DNA of 64,000 bases, from NCBI GenBank assembly GCA_017395085.1, contig JAFPWF010000024.1, positions 183,142 through 247,141 of the forward strand, given 5' to 3'. The notes beneath the pieces were generated by a model. The model was not told the origin of the DNA. It searched no databases and was given only the letters and a program-made list of their open reading frames with translations. This document shows positions 42,862 to 50,844 of the stretch, piece after piece. A program made the translations under genes and the position numbers. The stretch is from Oscillospiraceae bacterium (GTDB lineage Bacteria; Bacillota; Clostridia; Oscillospirales; Oscillospiraceae). Position 1 is the first letter of the stretch. Every line of letters begins with the position of its first letter.

Positions 42862-43095
42862 TCAGTCACTGTCGCGAAGCGGACGCCACCATGCGATCCC
42901 GAAGAACAGGCAGTTGATGAAGGCTTCCGCCATACCGATGCCTTTGGCTTTTGCAATCGGTCTGCCCTTCAGGAAGAATTCTCCCGTATGGGCAGCCGCT
43001 AAAGCGACCAGGGGAATGTATTTCTTTTTCCCGCAGAAGAATGCGGCAACGGCATATAACAGGACACAAATCACGTTTCCGTATTTGCTTTTCAT
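42862..43095 (-). CDS. Small membrane protein of the bai-like operon
   Basis: 77 residues with two to three hydrophobic stretches (NVICVLLYAVAAFFCG, IPLVALAAAHTGEFFL and FINCLFFGIAWW) separated by basic loops. No family is recognised. It begins 20 bases after the MFS gene stop, behind GGAGGGTAAG, and is the last gene of the operon. It may be an accessory to the transporter. Confidence 0.65.
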   Translation of the reverse strand: MKSKYGNVICVLLYAVAAFFCGKKKYIPLVALAAAHTGEFFLKGRPIAKAKGIGMAEAFINCLFFGIAWWRPLRDSD

Positions 43096-43115
43096 CTTAC
43101 CCTCCGGACAGACTT

Positions 43116-44366
43116 TTAATCGGCGCTTACGATCTTCTTTGCGCCGTTAACAGAGATGAACAGCAGGAAGGTGGCGAGAACAGAAGCTGCAAGACCGAAC
43201 ATCCAGGCCAAAGTATAGGTGCCGGTGGCGTCGTATGCCGCGGCATAGACGAGGTTGTTCACCGCCATCGACAGGCTGGCAAAGGAGTTTACGAAGCCGA
43301 AGGTTTCGCCGTAATACTTGGTGCCGAAGAGACGGGAGGTCAGCGTCGGCGGGAAGATGGTCGCGTGAGAGCTGCCGAGACCGTAGAAGATTGCGACAGG
43401 CAGCAGCATGGCGAAGTTCTTTGCGATCAGCAGGAACACAAAGCAGAGACCCATGCAGACCGTGCCCATCAGGATTCCGGCTTTGACGCCCCATTTGTCG
43501 AATACGACGCCCATCAGCAGTTTGCCGAAGATTGCGACCAGACTGAAGATGGAAACGAAACGGGCTGCAGTGGCAGCGCCGAGCATGCCGGTGACGTGGG
43601 GCGCCATATGATACAGAGCGCCCATGGTCAGCAGCATTACAAAAATGGCAGCCACATAGATCCAGAATACGGGCTTCTTCTGCAGCTCTTTTAACGGAAT
43701 ACCGGCTTCGACTGCCGGTGCGGCCTTTGCGGCATCCGTGGCAGGGGCTTCATCAGCACCCAGAGGTACAAGACCTTTGTCGGACGGCTTGCTGCGGATG
43801 ATGAGGAAGGTCAGCGGAACCAGAACAACAAGCATGCCCAGACCGAGGATGCGGAAGGTCATGCGCCAGCCGTTTGCAGCAATCAGGCTGCTGATGACCG
43901 GGGAAAGAATCATGGCACCGATGCTGCTGCCGGCGAAGGTGATGCTCATCGCCGTGCCGCGCTTTTTAACGAACCAGCGGGTAAGAACGATGGCGATAGG
44001 AACAGTGGTGGAGAAAGAACTGCCGAGACCGATCACAACAGCCAGCACATACAGAAGACCGATGTTGTTGACGAAGGACAGGCAGGTATAGCCCAGAACA
44101 CCGAGCAGAAGTGCTGCGGCCATAATCATGCGGGTGTTCTTTGTCGCGCAGATTTTTCCGGCGATCGGGGAAAGGATCATACCGAGGATCATCAGGATCG
44201 TGCTGAAGACGCCAAAAGCGCTGCGGGTGATGCCGAGATCTTCGGTAATGGGCACGATAAACAGGCTGATGCAGGAAAGCAGCAGGGTAAAGAAAGTGGC
44301 CATGATCAGGGTGCAGACGACCACGATCCACCAACCGTAGAAAATGCCGCCTTTTTTATTATCCAT
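43116..44366 (-). CDS. MFS transporter, oxalate/formate antiporter (OFA)-like
   Basis: 416 residues with twelve hydrophobic segments. The start GGIFYGWWIVVVCTLIMATFFTLLLSCISLFIVPITEDLGITRSAFG is typical of the OFA and related monocarboxylate MFS group. The loop between helices 2 and 3 has SPIAGKICATKNTRMIM, and the centre has a charged loop with IRSKPSDKGLVPLGADEAP. It should move an organic acid or lipid-like anion, probably the substrate or product of the reductases in the operon, a position like that of BaiG in bile-acid operons. AAGGAGGATAATA precedes the ATG. Confidence 0.85.
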   Translation of the reverse strand: MDNKKGGIFYGWWIVVVCTLIMATFFTLLLSCISLFIVPITEDLGITRSAFGVFSTILMILGMILSPIAGKICATKNTRMIMAAALLLGVLGYTCLSFVNNIGLLYVLAVVIGLGSSFSTTVPIAIVLTRWFVKKRGTAMSITFAGSSIGAMILSPVISSLIAANGWRMTFRILGLGMLVVLVPLTFLIIRSKPSDKGLVPLGADEAPATDAAKAAPAVEAGIPLKELQKKPVFWIYVAAIFVMLLTMGALYHMAPHVTGMLGAATAARFVSIFSLVAIFGKLLMGVVFDKWGVKAGILMGTVCMGLCFVFLLIAKNFAMLLPVAIFYGLGSSHATIFPPTLTSRLFGTKYYGETFGFVNSFASLSMAVNNLVYAAAYDATGTYTLAWMFGLAASVLATFLLFISVNGAKKIVSAD

Positions 44367-44385
44367 ATATTATCCTCCTTAAGAG

Positions 44386-44418
44386 AAGCCGCCGTTTTTT
44401 GCTTTTTCCCGGCGGCTT
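44386..44418 (-). other. Intercistronic stem-loop in the bai-like operon
   Basis: A perfect nine-bp stem, AAGCCGCCG/CGGCGGCTT (44386-44394 with 44410-44418), lies in the gap between the SDR and MFS genes. There is no U run on the minus strand, so it is more likely a processing or stability element than a terminator. Confidence 0.6.
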
Positions 44419-44439
44419 TCGGTTAACCCGGGTTTCGGG

Positions 44440-45312
44440 TTACAGCGTTGCCTTGACTGCCACGTCGCTCAGTTCAACCGGGCGGGTCTTGTTCGCCTGG
44501 TATTCACCCTGCGCACGGAGCAGACCGTCGTATTTGTCATGAGTCAGAATATAGAAGCACTCGGTGCCGAGCAGCTTGAAGACATACTCCATGACCTCGT
44601 CCAGAGGCGTACCGGTCGTGGTGACGTACTTGCTGATGGCAAGCTGCTTCTGATAATCCTCATCATGATAGTACGGATCATCGGTAATGGCATAGCGCTC
44701 GGGACGGTGGCGGTCAGTCAGGTACATTTCGGTCTGGACAAAGCCCGGGGCAAAGATCGAAACGTCGATTTTGGAGCCCTTTGCCTTCAGCTCTTTGTAG
44801 AGCACCTCGCTCAGCGCGACAGCCGCATGTTTGGAACTGAAATAGGTCGGGGAAGCCGGGGAAGTGATCAGCCCGGCAATCGAGCAAACATTGATGATCT
44901 GCGCATGCTCGTCCTGAGCCTCCATCATCGGCAGGAAGTAACCGAGCATGAACCAGTGGGAAAAGACATTGACTTCATAAACCCACCGAATATCCTGCTC
45001 GGGAATGTTGGTGAAGTCACCGCTGGCGCTGACGCCGGCGTTGTTCACAAGGATGTCGCAGCGGCCGAATACTTCGACTGTTTTGTCGTAGATCTTTTTG
45101 CACTCTTCCTTCAGGGAGACGTCAGCCTGAATGGAATAGCCCTGTACGCCGAGCGCACGGATTTCTTCAGCGACAAGTTCCGCTTCATCCCCGTGAATGT
45201 CGGCAACCAGAACATCGGCGCCTCTCTGGGCGAAGCCGAGAGCGAATGCCTTGCCGATACCGTTGGCGCCGCCGGTTACAACTGCTTTGAGTCCTTTATA
45301 ATCAGTGATCAT
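44440..45312 (-). CDS. Short-chain dehydrogenase/reductase, copy 1
   Basis: 290 residues from the ATG at 45312, with AAAGGAGA seven bases upstream. Classical SDR features: cofactor motif TGGANGIG (about 13-20), Asp after the second strand (VADIHGD), NNAGVS, and catalytic Ser in NVCSIAG with Tyr-x3-Lys in TYFSSK. VADIHG after strand 2 suggests NAD(H) preference. It probably oxidises or reduces a hydroxyl/keto group on the same ring or lipid substrate as its partner at 45394..46233, to which it is collinear (shared HRPxxxAIxDDPYY segment). Cytoplasmic. Confidence 0.88.
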   Translation of the reverse strand: MITDYKGLKAVVTGGANGIGKAFALGFAQRGADVLVADIHGDEAELVAEEIRALGVQGYSIQADVSLKEECKKIYDKTVEVFGRCDILVNNAGVSASGDFTNIPEQDIRWVYEVNVFSHWFMLGYFLPMMEAQDEHAQIINVCSIAGLITSPASPTYFSSKHAAVALSEVLYKELKAKGSKIDVSIFAPGFVQTEMYLTDRHRPERYAITDDPYYHDEDYQKQLAISKYVTTTGTPLDEVMEYVFKLLGTECFYILTHDKYDGLLRAQGEYQANKTRPVELSDVAVKATL

Positions 45313-45340
45313 TTCAAGTTCTCCTTTGAAAGTAGTACTC

Positions 45341-45374
45341 CTGTCCCGATGTGTTTTAAGAGGCATCGGGACAG
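45341..45374 (-). other. Intercistronic stem-loop between the two SDR genes
   Basis: A perfect 11-bp stem, CTGTCCCGATG/CATCGGGACAG (45341-45351 with 45364-45374), has no U run. It is a candidate mRNA processing or stabilising element, like the one at 44386..44418. Confidence 0.65.
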
Positions 45375-45393
45375 TGTGTTAATCGGAAGCTGA

Positions 45394-46233
45394 TCAGCCG
45401 GGTTTCGACAGATTCATAATGTTCTTGACCCTGGCCTCCTGCAAAGAGAGGGCTTCCGGATGGGTCAGAACATAGAACTGATCCTCTTCAAAGGCGGTGA
45501 AAACAGTAAGGCCGACGGAATCGATGGGGATACCGGTAGAAACGCCGCGGGCAGCGCGAATTTTGCCGGAGATGAATTCCTCACTCTGATAGTAGGGATC
45601 GTCATTGATGGCCGCCCAGTCGGGACGGTGATTGTCGCTCAGATGGATCGTGGTCTTTACGTAGGCCGGGCAGAGCACATGCATGGAAATGTTGGTGATC
45701 CCGCGGGACTTGAGCGCGAGGTAGGTGCACTCGGTCTGCACAACGTCCGCCGTCTTGGTGGCATGATACATGCAGGAACTGAAGGAAATGCACAGACCCG
45801 CGCCGGAGGCCACATTCATGTAGCAGCACTCGTCGCCCTGTTCGATCATCTGCTTGAGGAAGTAATGCATGCCGTAGGTGTGAGAGACGAAGTTCGCCTT
45901 GGAGATCCAGTTGATATCCTGAATGGGCAGTTCCCAAACCGGGCCCGGGGCGGTGACGCCTGCGTTGGAAACGGCGATATTGACTTTGCCGAAGTTGTCA
46001 AGAGCGAGTTTCAGAAGCGCTTCGACGTTTTCAGCCTTGGTAATATCGGCACACTGGGTCACAACGGGAACGCCGATCTCTTTGATCTTCTCCTCAGTGG
46101 AAGCAAGGCCGGCAGGGTCAATGTCGTTCACAACGACCTTCATGCCGCGTCTTGCGCCTTCCAGAGCAATTGCCTGTCCGATACCGCTGCCGGCGCCGGT
46201 GACGACCAATACTTTATCTTTGAAATCTTTCAT
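45394..46233 (-). CDS. Short-chain dehydrogenase/reductase, copy 2
   Basis: 279 residues. The cofactor motif is TGAGSGIG (about 12-19), then VNDIDPAG (acidic residue after strand 2, NAD-type), SNAGVT, and the active site MNVASGAG with YHATK. It shares with copy 1 a C-terminal HRPDWAAINDDPYYQSEEF segment, so the two arose by duplication and then diverged. The operon position after the Old-Yellow-Enzyme-type reductase resembles a BaiA role (3-hydroxysteroid dehydrogenase). That role is inferred from layout only. GAGGAGGGCAA precedes the ATG. Confidence 0.88.
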   Translation of the reverse strand: MKDFKDKVLVVTGAGSGIGQAIALEGARRGMKVVVNDIDPAGLASTEEKIKEIGVPVVTQCADITKAENVEALLKLALDNFGKVNIAVSNAGVTAPGPVWELPIQDINWISKANFVSHTYGMHYFLKQMIEQGDECCYMNVASGAGLCISFSSCMYHATKTADVVQTECTYLALKSRGITNISMHVLCPAYVKTTIHLSDNHRPDWAAINDDPYYQSEEFISGKIRAARGVSTGIPIDSVGLTVFTAFEEDQFYVLTHPEALSLQEARVKNIMNLSKPG

Positions 46234-46252
46234 AAAATTGCCCTCCTCTTAA

Positions 46253-48190
46253 TTAAAATACCCAGGCCTTCGCATTGGCCTCGCGGAGCGCGTCGCCGAT
46301 CAGGCCGGGAACAGAGGCGTCACCGACCTTAGTGACCTTATCAAAGGCGGCGAAGAACTCATCCGCAAAAGCGGTGTTCGGACGGACGCCGGCAGCGAAG
46401 ACGACATAGTCGGCATCGAGCTCGGTCGGGAATGCCGTGACGCTGTTGCGCGTAATGACCTTGCCGTCCTTGATCTCGGTCAGACCTTCCATGGTCTTGA
46501 TCACTGTGCCCTGTTCGGCCAGAACGCCGAGCAGATAACGCTTTACGCTGGGATAGAGCGGCTCGCCGACGTTGCCGGTCATCTCGATGACGGTGACCTT
46601 GTTGTCAGCGCCGAGGATTTCGGCAGTTTCCAGACCGGTGATGCCTGCGCCGATGACAACGACATTCTTGCCCTTGATGTCGTATTTGCCTGCAACAACA
46701 TCCTGTGCGAGCAGGACATTATCCGCATCCGCACCGGGAACCGGGAGCTTGATGGGCGCACCGCCGGTGGCGACAATCACACCATAGGGATTCAGTTCCC
46801 TGACAGCTTCCACAGTGGCTTCGGTGTTGAGACGGACATCAACGCCATACTCCTTCAGTTCGGCCGCGAGAACATCGATCAGTTCACCGACCAGCTCTTT
46901 GTGGGGGGGCATCTTGGCAAAGTTCATGGAACCGCCAAGCTTGTCGGACTTCTCAAACAGGACCGGCTTGAATCCGCGCCTTGCCAGAACGGAAGCAGCC
47001 TGCATGCCGCCGGGGCCGCCGCCGATGATGGCAACAGTGCGCCCATCACCGTTCTTAATGAGTGTGTCTTCGTTGTAAAGGGTTTCCATGCCGAGGTTCG
47101 GGTTGGCATTGCAGATGATGGGAAGACCCATGGCCGCAGCCTTGAAGCAGAACATGCAGCCCATGCAGTTGCGGATCAGGTGTTCCTTGCCTTCCTTTGC
47201 CTTCTTGCCGAATTCCGGATCGGCCAGCTGGGCACGGCCCAGTGCGACAAAGTCACTGACGCCCTCTTCCAGGAGCTTCTCGGCAGTTGCCGGATGCTTT
47301 ACGGTGTTGACGGCGATAACGGGAATCTTAACGTTTTTCTTGATGGTGGCTGCAAGTTCTTTCTTCCACATTTCATCACGGAAGTACGGCTCAACGATGG
47401 TATTGCCGGTAGCATAGGTGCCGCAGCTTACGTTGATGGCGGAGACGCCGATGCTCTCAAGATAGCGGGCGATCTTCACACCGTCTTCCAGAGTCAGGCC
47501 GCCGTCCTGATATTCGCTTGCGCTGATGCGGACGCTGACGGGGAATCCGGGGAGAGAATAACGAATGCCGATAATAATTTCAGAGATGAAACGCATCCGG
47601 CCGAAGAAGTTGCCGCCGTATTTGTCGGTGCGCTTGTTGGTCAGCGGGCTCATGAACTGGTTGAGCAGGTAGCCGTGTGCGGCATGAAGCTCAACACCGT
47701 CCATACCGGCCATCTTGGCCATAAATGCGGCCTTAATGAACTTTTTGACCATCGCTTCGCACTCTTCGGTGGTCATAGCTCTGGGCATTTCACCGACGAC
47801 GGGGCAGGGGATCGCGCTGGGGGCGATGATTTCTCCGGCTTTCTGCATGGAAGCGGAGATTTCACGGCCGGGATGGTGGAGCTGGAGGAAGATCTTCGTG
47901 TCGTACTTGTGGACAGCATTGGCCAGCTTCTGAAGCCCCTGCACGTACTTGGGCTCAGCAGCATGAAGCTGGAAATATCCAGCCCCGCCGCGCTCTTCAT
48001 CTACACAGGTAACTTCTGTGTAAATCAGCGCGCAGCCGCCCTTTGCTCTCTCCTCGTAGTAGCGGATGATCTCGGGGGAAGCGGTGCCGTCTGCATTCGC
48101 CAGGCTGCACCCCATGGGAGGCATGACGATCCTGTTTTTCAGCTCCAAGGATCCGATCTTGCCTCTTGAGAAAAGTTTCTCGTACTTCAT
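46253..48190 (-). CDS. Old-Yellow-Enzyme/2,4-dienoyl-CoA reductase-type flavoprotein (BaiCD/BaiH-like)
   Basis: 645 residues. The N-terminal FMN TIM barrel (about 1-335) has KNRIVMPPMG, FLQLHHPGRE, ELHAAHGYLLNQFMSPLTNKRTDKYGG (catalytic His/Tyr region) and VRISASEYQDGG. A 4Fe-4S motif, NCMGCMFC then Cys 11 residues later (about 340-360), follows. The C-terminal half binds FAD and NAD(P)H (AIIGGGPGGMQAA and VVIGAGITGLETAE). This matches the family of BaiCD/BaiH, NADH oxidase and dienoyl-CoA reductases that reduce enone or dienone C=C bonds. It is the first gene of a five-gene minus-strand operon opposite a PucR-type regulator. Confidence 0.9.
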   Translation of the reverse strand: MKYEKLFSRGKIGSLELKNRIVMPPMGCSLANADGTASPEIIRYYEERAKGGCALIYTEVTCVDEERGGAGYFQLHAAEPKYVQGLQKLANAVHKYDTKIFLQLHHPGREISASMQKAGEIIAPSAIPCPVVGEMPRAMTTEECEAMVKKFIKAAFMAKMAGMDGVELHAAHGYLLNQFMSPLTNKRTDKYGGNFFGRMRFISEIIIGIRYSLPGFPVSVRISASEYQDGGLTLEDGVKIARYLESIGVSAINVSCGTYATGNTIVEPYFRDEMWKKELAATIKKNVKIPVIAVNTVKHPATAEKLLEEGVSDFVALGRAQLADPEFGKKAKEGKEHLIRNCMGCMFCFKAAAMGLPIICNANPNLGMETLYNEDTLIKNGDGRTVAIIGGGPGGMQAASVLARRGFKPVLFEKSDKLGGSMNFAKMPPHKELVGELIDVLAAELKEYGVDVRLNTEATVEAVRELNPYGVIVATGGAPIKLPVPGADADNVLLAQDVVAGKYDIKGKNVVVIGAGITGLETAEILGADNKVTVIEMTGNVGEPLYPSVKRYLLGVLAEQGTVIKTMEGLTEIKDGKVITRNSVTAFPTELDADYVVFAAGVRPNTAFADEFFAAFDKVTKVGDASVPGLIGDALREANAKAWVF

Positions 48191-48419
48191 GCAATCATTC
48201 CTTTCTTTTATTTGGTGGTTCCCGGAATTGTCCGACGATTGCTTGACAGGACAATTCTTTCGGTATTAATAACTTAGCTGCCAAATATTTAACATAGTCA
48301 TGGAGCACAAAAAACAGCCGTACAATTATGCATGGAATATTTGGACAGATCGGGCGAGATTGTATATAATAATCATGGGTCATTTCATGGATTTTCCGTG
48401 ATTTGAAGAGGAAGAGGAT
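48191..48419. promoter_or_regulatory. Divergent control region of the bai-like operon and PucR regulator
   Basis: Two inverted repeats are visible. GAATTGTCC/GGACAATTC (48225-48233 with 48249-48257) lies in the probable 5' leader of the reductase operon. CCAAATATT/AATATTTGG (48281-48289 with 48336-48344) places two identical nine-base boxes on opposite strands. These are candidate operators for the PucR/CdaR-type protein. A TATATAATAA stretch (48362-48371) may be the -10 of the regulator gene. Confidence 0.55.
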
Positions 48420-49961
48420 ATGCTGTTTTCCAGACTTGCGGACAAACTGAAAAGAAAATACCCCGAAACCGGATCTGTCATCCTCGACGACAGCCTTGTG
48501 AAAAAACTGCAGTTTCTAGGCGACGAGGAGAGCTTTCTGCCGGATACGCTTTATGTGGTGTACGGCGAGAGGGCGATTACCAAAACAGTATTTCCGCACA
48601 ACATGATCACCTTTTTCCGGAACGATCAGGAACGCGCGACGTTGACGGATCACTTTACAAAGACCAGGGGACCGACAAACATGATCTATGCATCATGGGA
48701 ACACCATGAGAAGATCATGAATGATATCCAGGACTATATGCTGAGAGATCAGAACAGAGGGGAAAGCTACTCTGAGTTCCTGCGAATGGTCATTGAAGGG
48801 AAGGATCTCTATTATTTGCTTTCAGAGGGTGCAAAACGCTGTGGACGCTGGCTGGTTGCCCTGGATATAAGCGGCAAGATACAGGGCTATTCTCCTGTAC
48901 AGAACTACCTGACGGAAGACTGGATTAAGGCGATTAAAAACGGATACTGCCCCGTAGATTTTATGGAGCATCTTCGGGAAAGACTGCTGACGCGCACGGA
49001 AATCACATCCACGCCGTTCATATACCTCTGTGATCAGACAAAACTGACCTATCTGAGCAGTCCGGTGATTGTTGACGGCAGCCCCTACGGCTATGTGTTT
49101 CTCCTGTCCGAAAAAGAAGACTTTGATCCGGTTGCCTATGATATTCTTCCGGTCCTCAGCAAGGTGATGGGGGACTACCTCAGACGCAGCAATCAGGGCG
49201 TGAGCAGCAGAAACCACATATTCCATGAGCTGGTACGAGACATCCTTCACGGCGAATCTTCGGGCTCCGTTCAGTCGCGCATCGCTTCCGGAAAACTGCC
49301 GATCCCGCCGCTGATGCGGGTTCTTGTCGTGCAGTTTTATTATGCTGAGCGGGAAAGGGAGGCGTTAAAAAAACTCAGTTCCCAACTGGCGCTGTTTTTC
49401 GGACCGTTTGCCCCGCTTCACCTTGAAAACCGCCTGATCCTGCTCCAGAATATGGATCCCAAACTGGCACAGCAGAACGAAAAGGCAATGGTCTTTCTGC
49501 GTCAGCTTGCACTCTCCAACCGTCTGTATATCGGAATCAGCAACGAGTTTATCAAGCTGGAATCTTTTGCGGAGTACTACGAAGAAGCCGAAACGGCCCT
49601 GAGACTGGCTGCCCGCCTGCATATAGAAAGCAATCTGGTTTATTTCCGGGATTTTGCGTTTTATTCCATGCTGTGTAAAATACCCTCCAGCGAAAAGCTG
49701 AGGTCTTTCTGCCATCCGGCCTTAAGAGTTTTGCAGCGCTACGATGCGGAGAATCATACAGAGCTTCTGGAAACCCTGCGGGTCTATATCAGCACAAACT
49801 GCAATCAGAAGCTTACTTCAGAACTTATGTTCGCTCACCGGAACACGGTTTCCTATCGAAGACAGCAGATTATTGATCTGACCGGGATTGATTTTCTGGA
49901 TCCTGATACCCTGTTTCAGCTGGAATACTCTTTCAAAATCTATCAGTTCATGGATTCATAA
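48420..49961 (+). CDS. PucR/CdaR-type helix-turn-helix regulator
   Basis: 513 residues. The C-terminus has the PucR helix-turn-helix: HTELLETLRVYISTNCNQKLTSELMFAHRNTVSYRRQQIIDLTG, with the invariant RNTVxYR. A middle GGDEF-like/CdaR segment (about 290-400, with YIGISNEFIKLESFAEYYEEAETALRLA) precedes it. The N-terminal 270 residues look like a sensor region with a GAF-like strand pattern (LVALDISGKIQGYSP). The protein should respond to a small organic ligand and control the divergent reductase/SDR/MFS operon. GAAGAGGAAGAGG precedes the ATG. Confidence 0.85.
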   Translation: MLFSRLADKLKRKYPETGSVILDDSLVKKLQFLGDEESFLPDTLYVVYGERAITKTVFPHNMITFFRNDQERATLTDHFTKTRGPTNMIYASWEHHEKIMNDIQDYMLRDQNRGESYSEFLRMVIEGKDLYYLLSEGAKRCGRWLVALDISGKIQGYSPVQNYLTEDWIKAIKNGYCPVDFMEHLRERLLTRTEITSTPFIYLCDQTKLTYLSSPVIVDGSPYGYVFLLSEKEDFDPVAYDILPVLSKVMGDYLRRSNQGVSSRNHIFHELVRDILHGESSGSVQSRIASGKLPIPPLMRVLVVQFYYAEREREALKKLSSQLALFFGPFAPLHLENRLILLQNMDPKLAQQNEKAMVFLRQLALSNRLYIGISNEFIKLESFAEYYEEAETALRLAARLHIESNLVYFRDFAFYSMLCKIPSSEKLRSFCHPALRVLQRYDAENHTELLETLRVYISTNCNQKLTSELMFAHRNTVSYRRQQIIDLTGIDFLDPDTLFQLEYSFKIYQFMDS

Positions 49962-50038
49962 CGGTGAATCACTTTGCAAACAGCCAGAGAAATGTGCGGA
50001 ATATCACAAATAAAAAACATCATCGGGAGGTATTATCA

Positions 50039-50335
50039 ATGATCATTGTCATCTGCGAAGCTGTAATTGATCCGGCAAAACAGAAAGAGTTTCTGGGAAA
50101 AGTCAATGAGTCCGGAGTCATCCCTGCAACCGAACAGGAGGAAGGGAATATCAGTTATGAACTTGCTGCGTCTGCCGGGAAAGAAGGCCGTCTGTATGTC
50201 ATTGAACGTTGGGAAAACATGGCTGCGCTGCAGGCACACATGAAAGGCGCCAACTTTGCCGCATTCGGGAAAATGAGTATGGAATATGGCATTCAGACGG
50301 AAATCAAGCTATATCAGGCGGAAGCGCTGAACTGA
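50039..50335 (+). CDS. ABM-domain protein (putative quinol monooxygenase)
   Basis: 98 residues from the ATG at 50039, chosen for CGGGAGG eight bases upstream. It is a single ferredoxin-like alpha/beta barrel: MIIVICEAVIDPAKQKEFLGK, then EEGNISYELAAS and YVIERWENMAALQAHMKGANFAAF, the recognisable Antibiotic Biosynthesis Monooxygenase pattern (E-x-W...H). Members act on quinols or polycyclic aromatics without cofactor, often as dimers. It follows the PucR regulator on the same strand and may be part of the same metabolic theme. A strong terminator follows. Confidence 0.85.
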   Translation: MIIVICEAVIDPAKQKEFLGKVNESGVIPATEQEEGNISYELAASAGKEGRLYVIERWENMAALQAHMKGANFAAFGKMSMEYGIQTEIKLYQAEALN

Positions 50336-50394
50336 ATACAGAACCATTTTCTAAGCAGTTTGTTATGTACCCCATAGTTAACAGCATAAAATAA

Positions 50395-50427
50395 TGGAAG
50401 CACGAGTGAAATCGTGCTTCCATTTTT
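50395..50427 (+). terminator. Intrinsic terminator
   Basis: A perfect 11-bp stem (50395-50405 with 50412-50422) is followed by TTTTTATT, downstream of the ABM gene. Confidence 0.88.
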
Positions 50428-50560
50428 ATTACGTATTAATCAATTTTTTTCTTTATTATTACGGCTGTACCATTTGCACATGCAAACAATGAAATTGACA
50501 ATAATGTAGAATTCTACAGTTTTGTGGATTAGTAGCCGCCTCAGTCCCGCCTTCCCGCCT

Positions 50561-50677
50561 CTCATCAAGCCAGACCCCGCAACCGAAAAAGCCGTCAGGA
50601 GCTTCCGGGCCAAAGCGGCGCCGGAGCCTGACGGCGGGATTGGGGCAGATACCTGGGCGGCTCTTATTTCAGCTTAG
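50561..50677 (+). pseudogene. Remnant of a peptidoglycan-binding domain (copy 1)
   Basis: In frame up to a TAG at 50675, the plus strand reads ATEKAVRSFRAKAAPEPD followed by GGIGADTWAALISA, close to the end of a PG_binding_1 domain (AVRxFQ...GxxGxxTWxAL). No start, signal peptide or catalytic part is present, so it looks like a leftover of a cell-wall hydrolase gene. The DNA can also fold as a long hairpin (50591-50599 with 50628-50636 at its base), so a non-coding repeat is the alternative. The rest of the 50336-50844 gap shows nothing else clear. Confidence 0.5.
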
Positions 50678-50844
50678 ATAAGCATAGAAAAAGGAAAATA
50701 ATATGCTATTGTAATCTTCCGGTTTTCTCCCGGTTCTTTTGTGCCGTATATTGACCGGAAGGCGATTTTTTGGAATAATAAGAAAAAGCACAAACCGCAC
50801 GGGGAAACCGTTATGTGAGCGATTGCAGGAGGTGAAGTCCCAAT

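Noticed and set aside
46253-48190. Calling the operon a true bile-acid 7-dehydroxylation operon
   Set aside because: The CoA ligase, dehydratase and CoA transferase genes expected for bai are absent; only the reductase, dehydrogenase and carrier types match.
50561-50677. Simple terminator hairpin
   Set aside because: The base of the stem is strong but no T run follows, and the frame reads a peptidoglycan-binding domain end with a stop. The hairpin explanation is kept only as an alternative.
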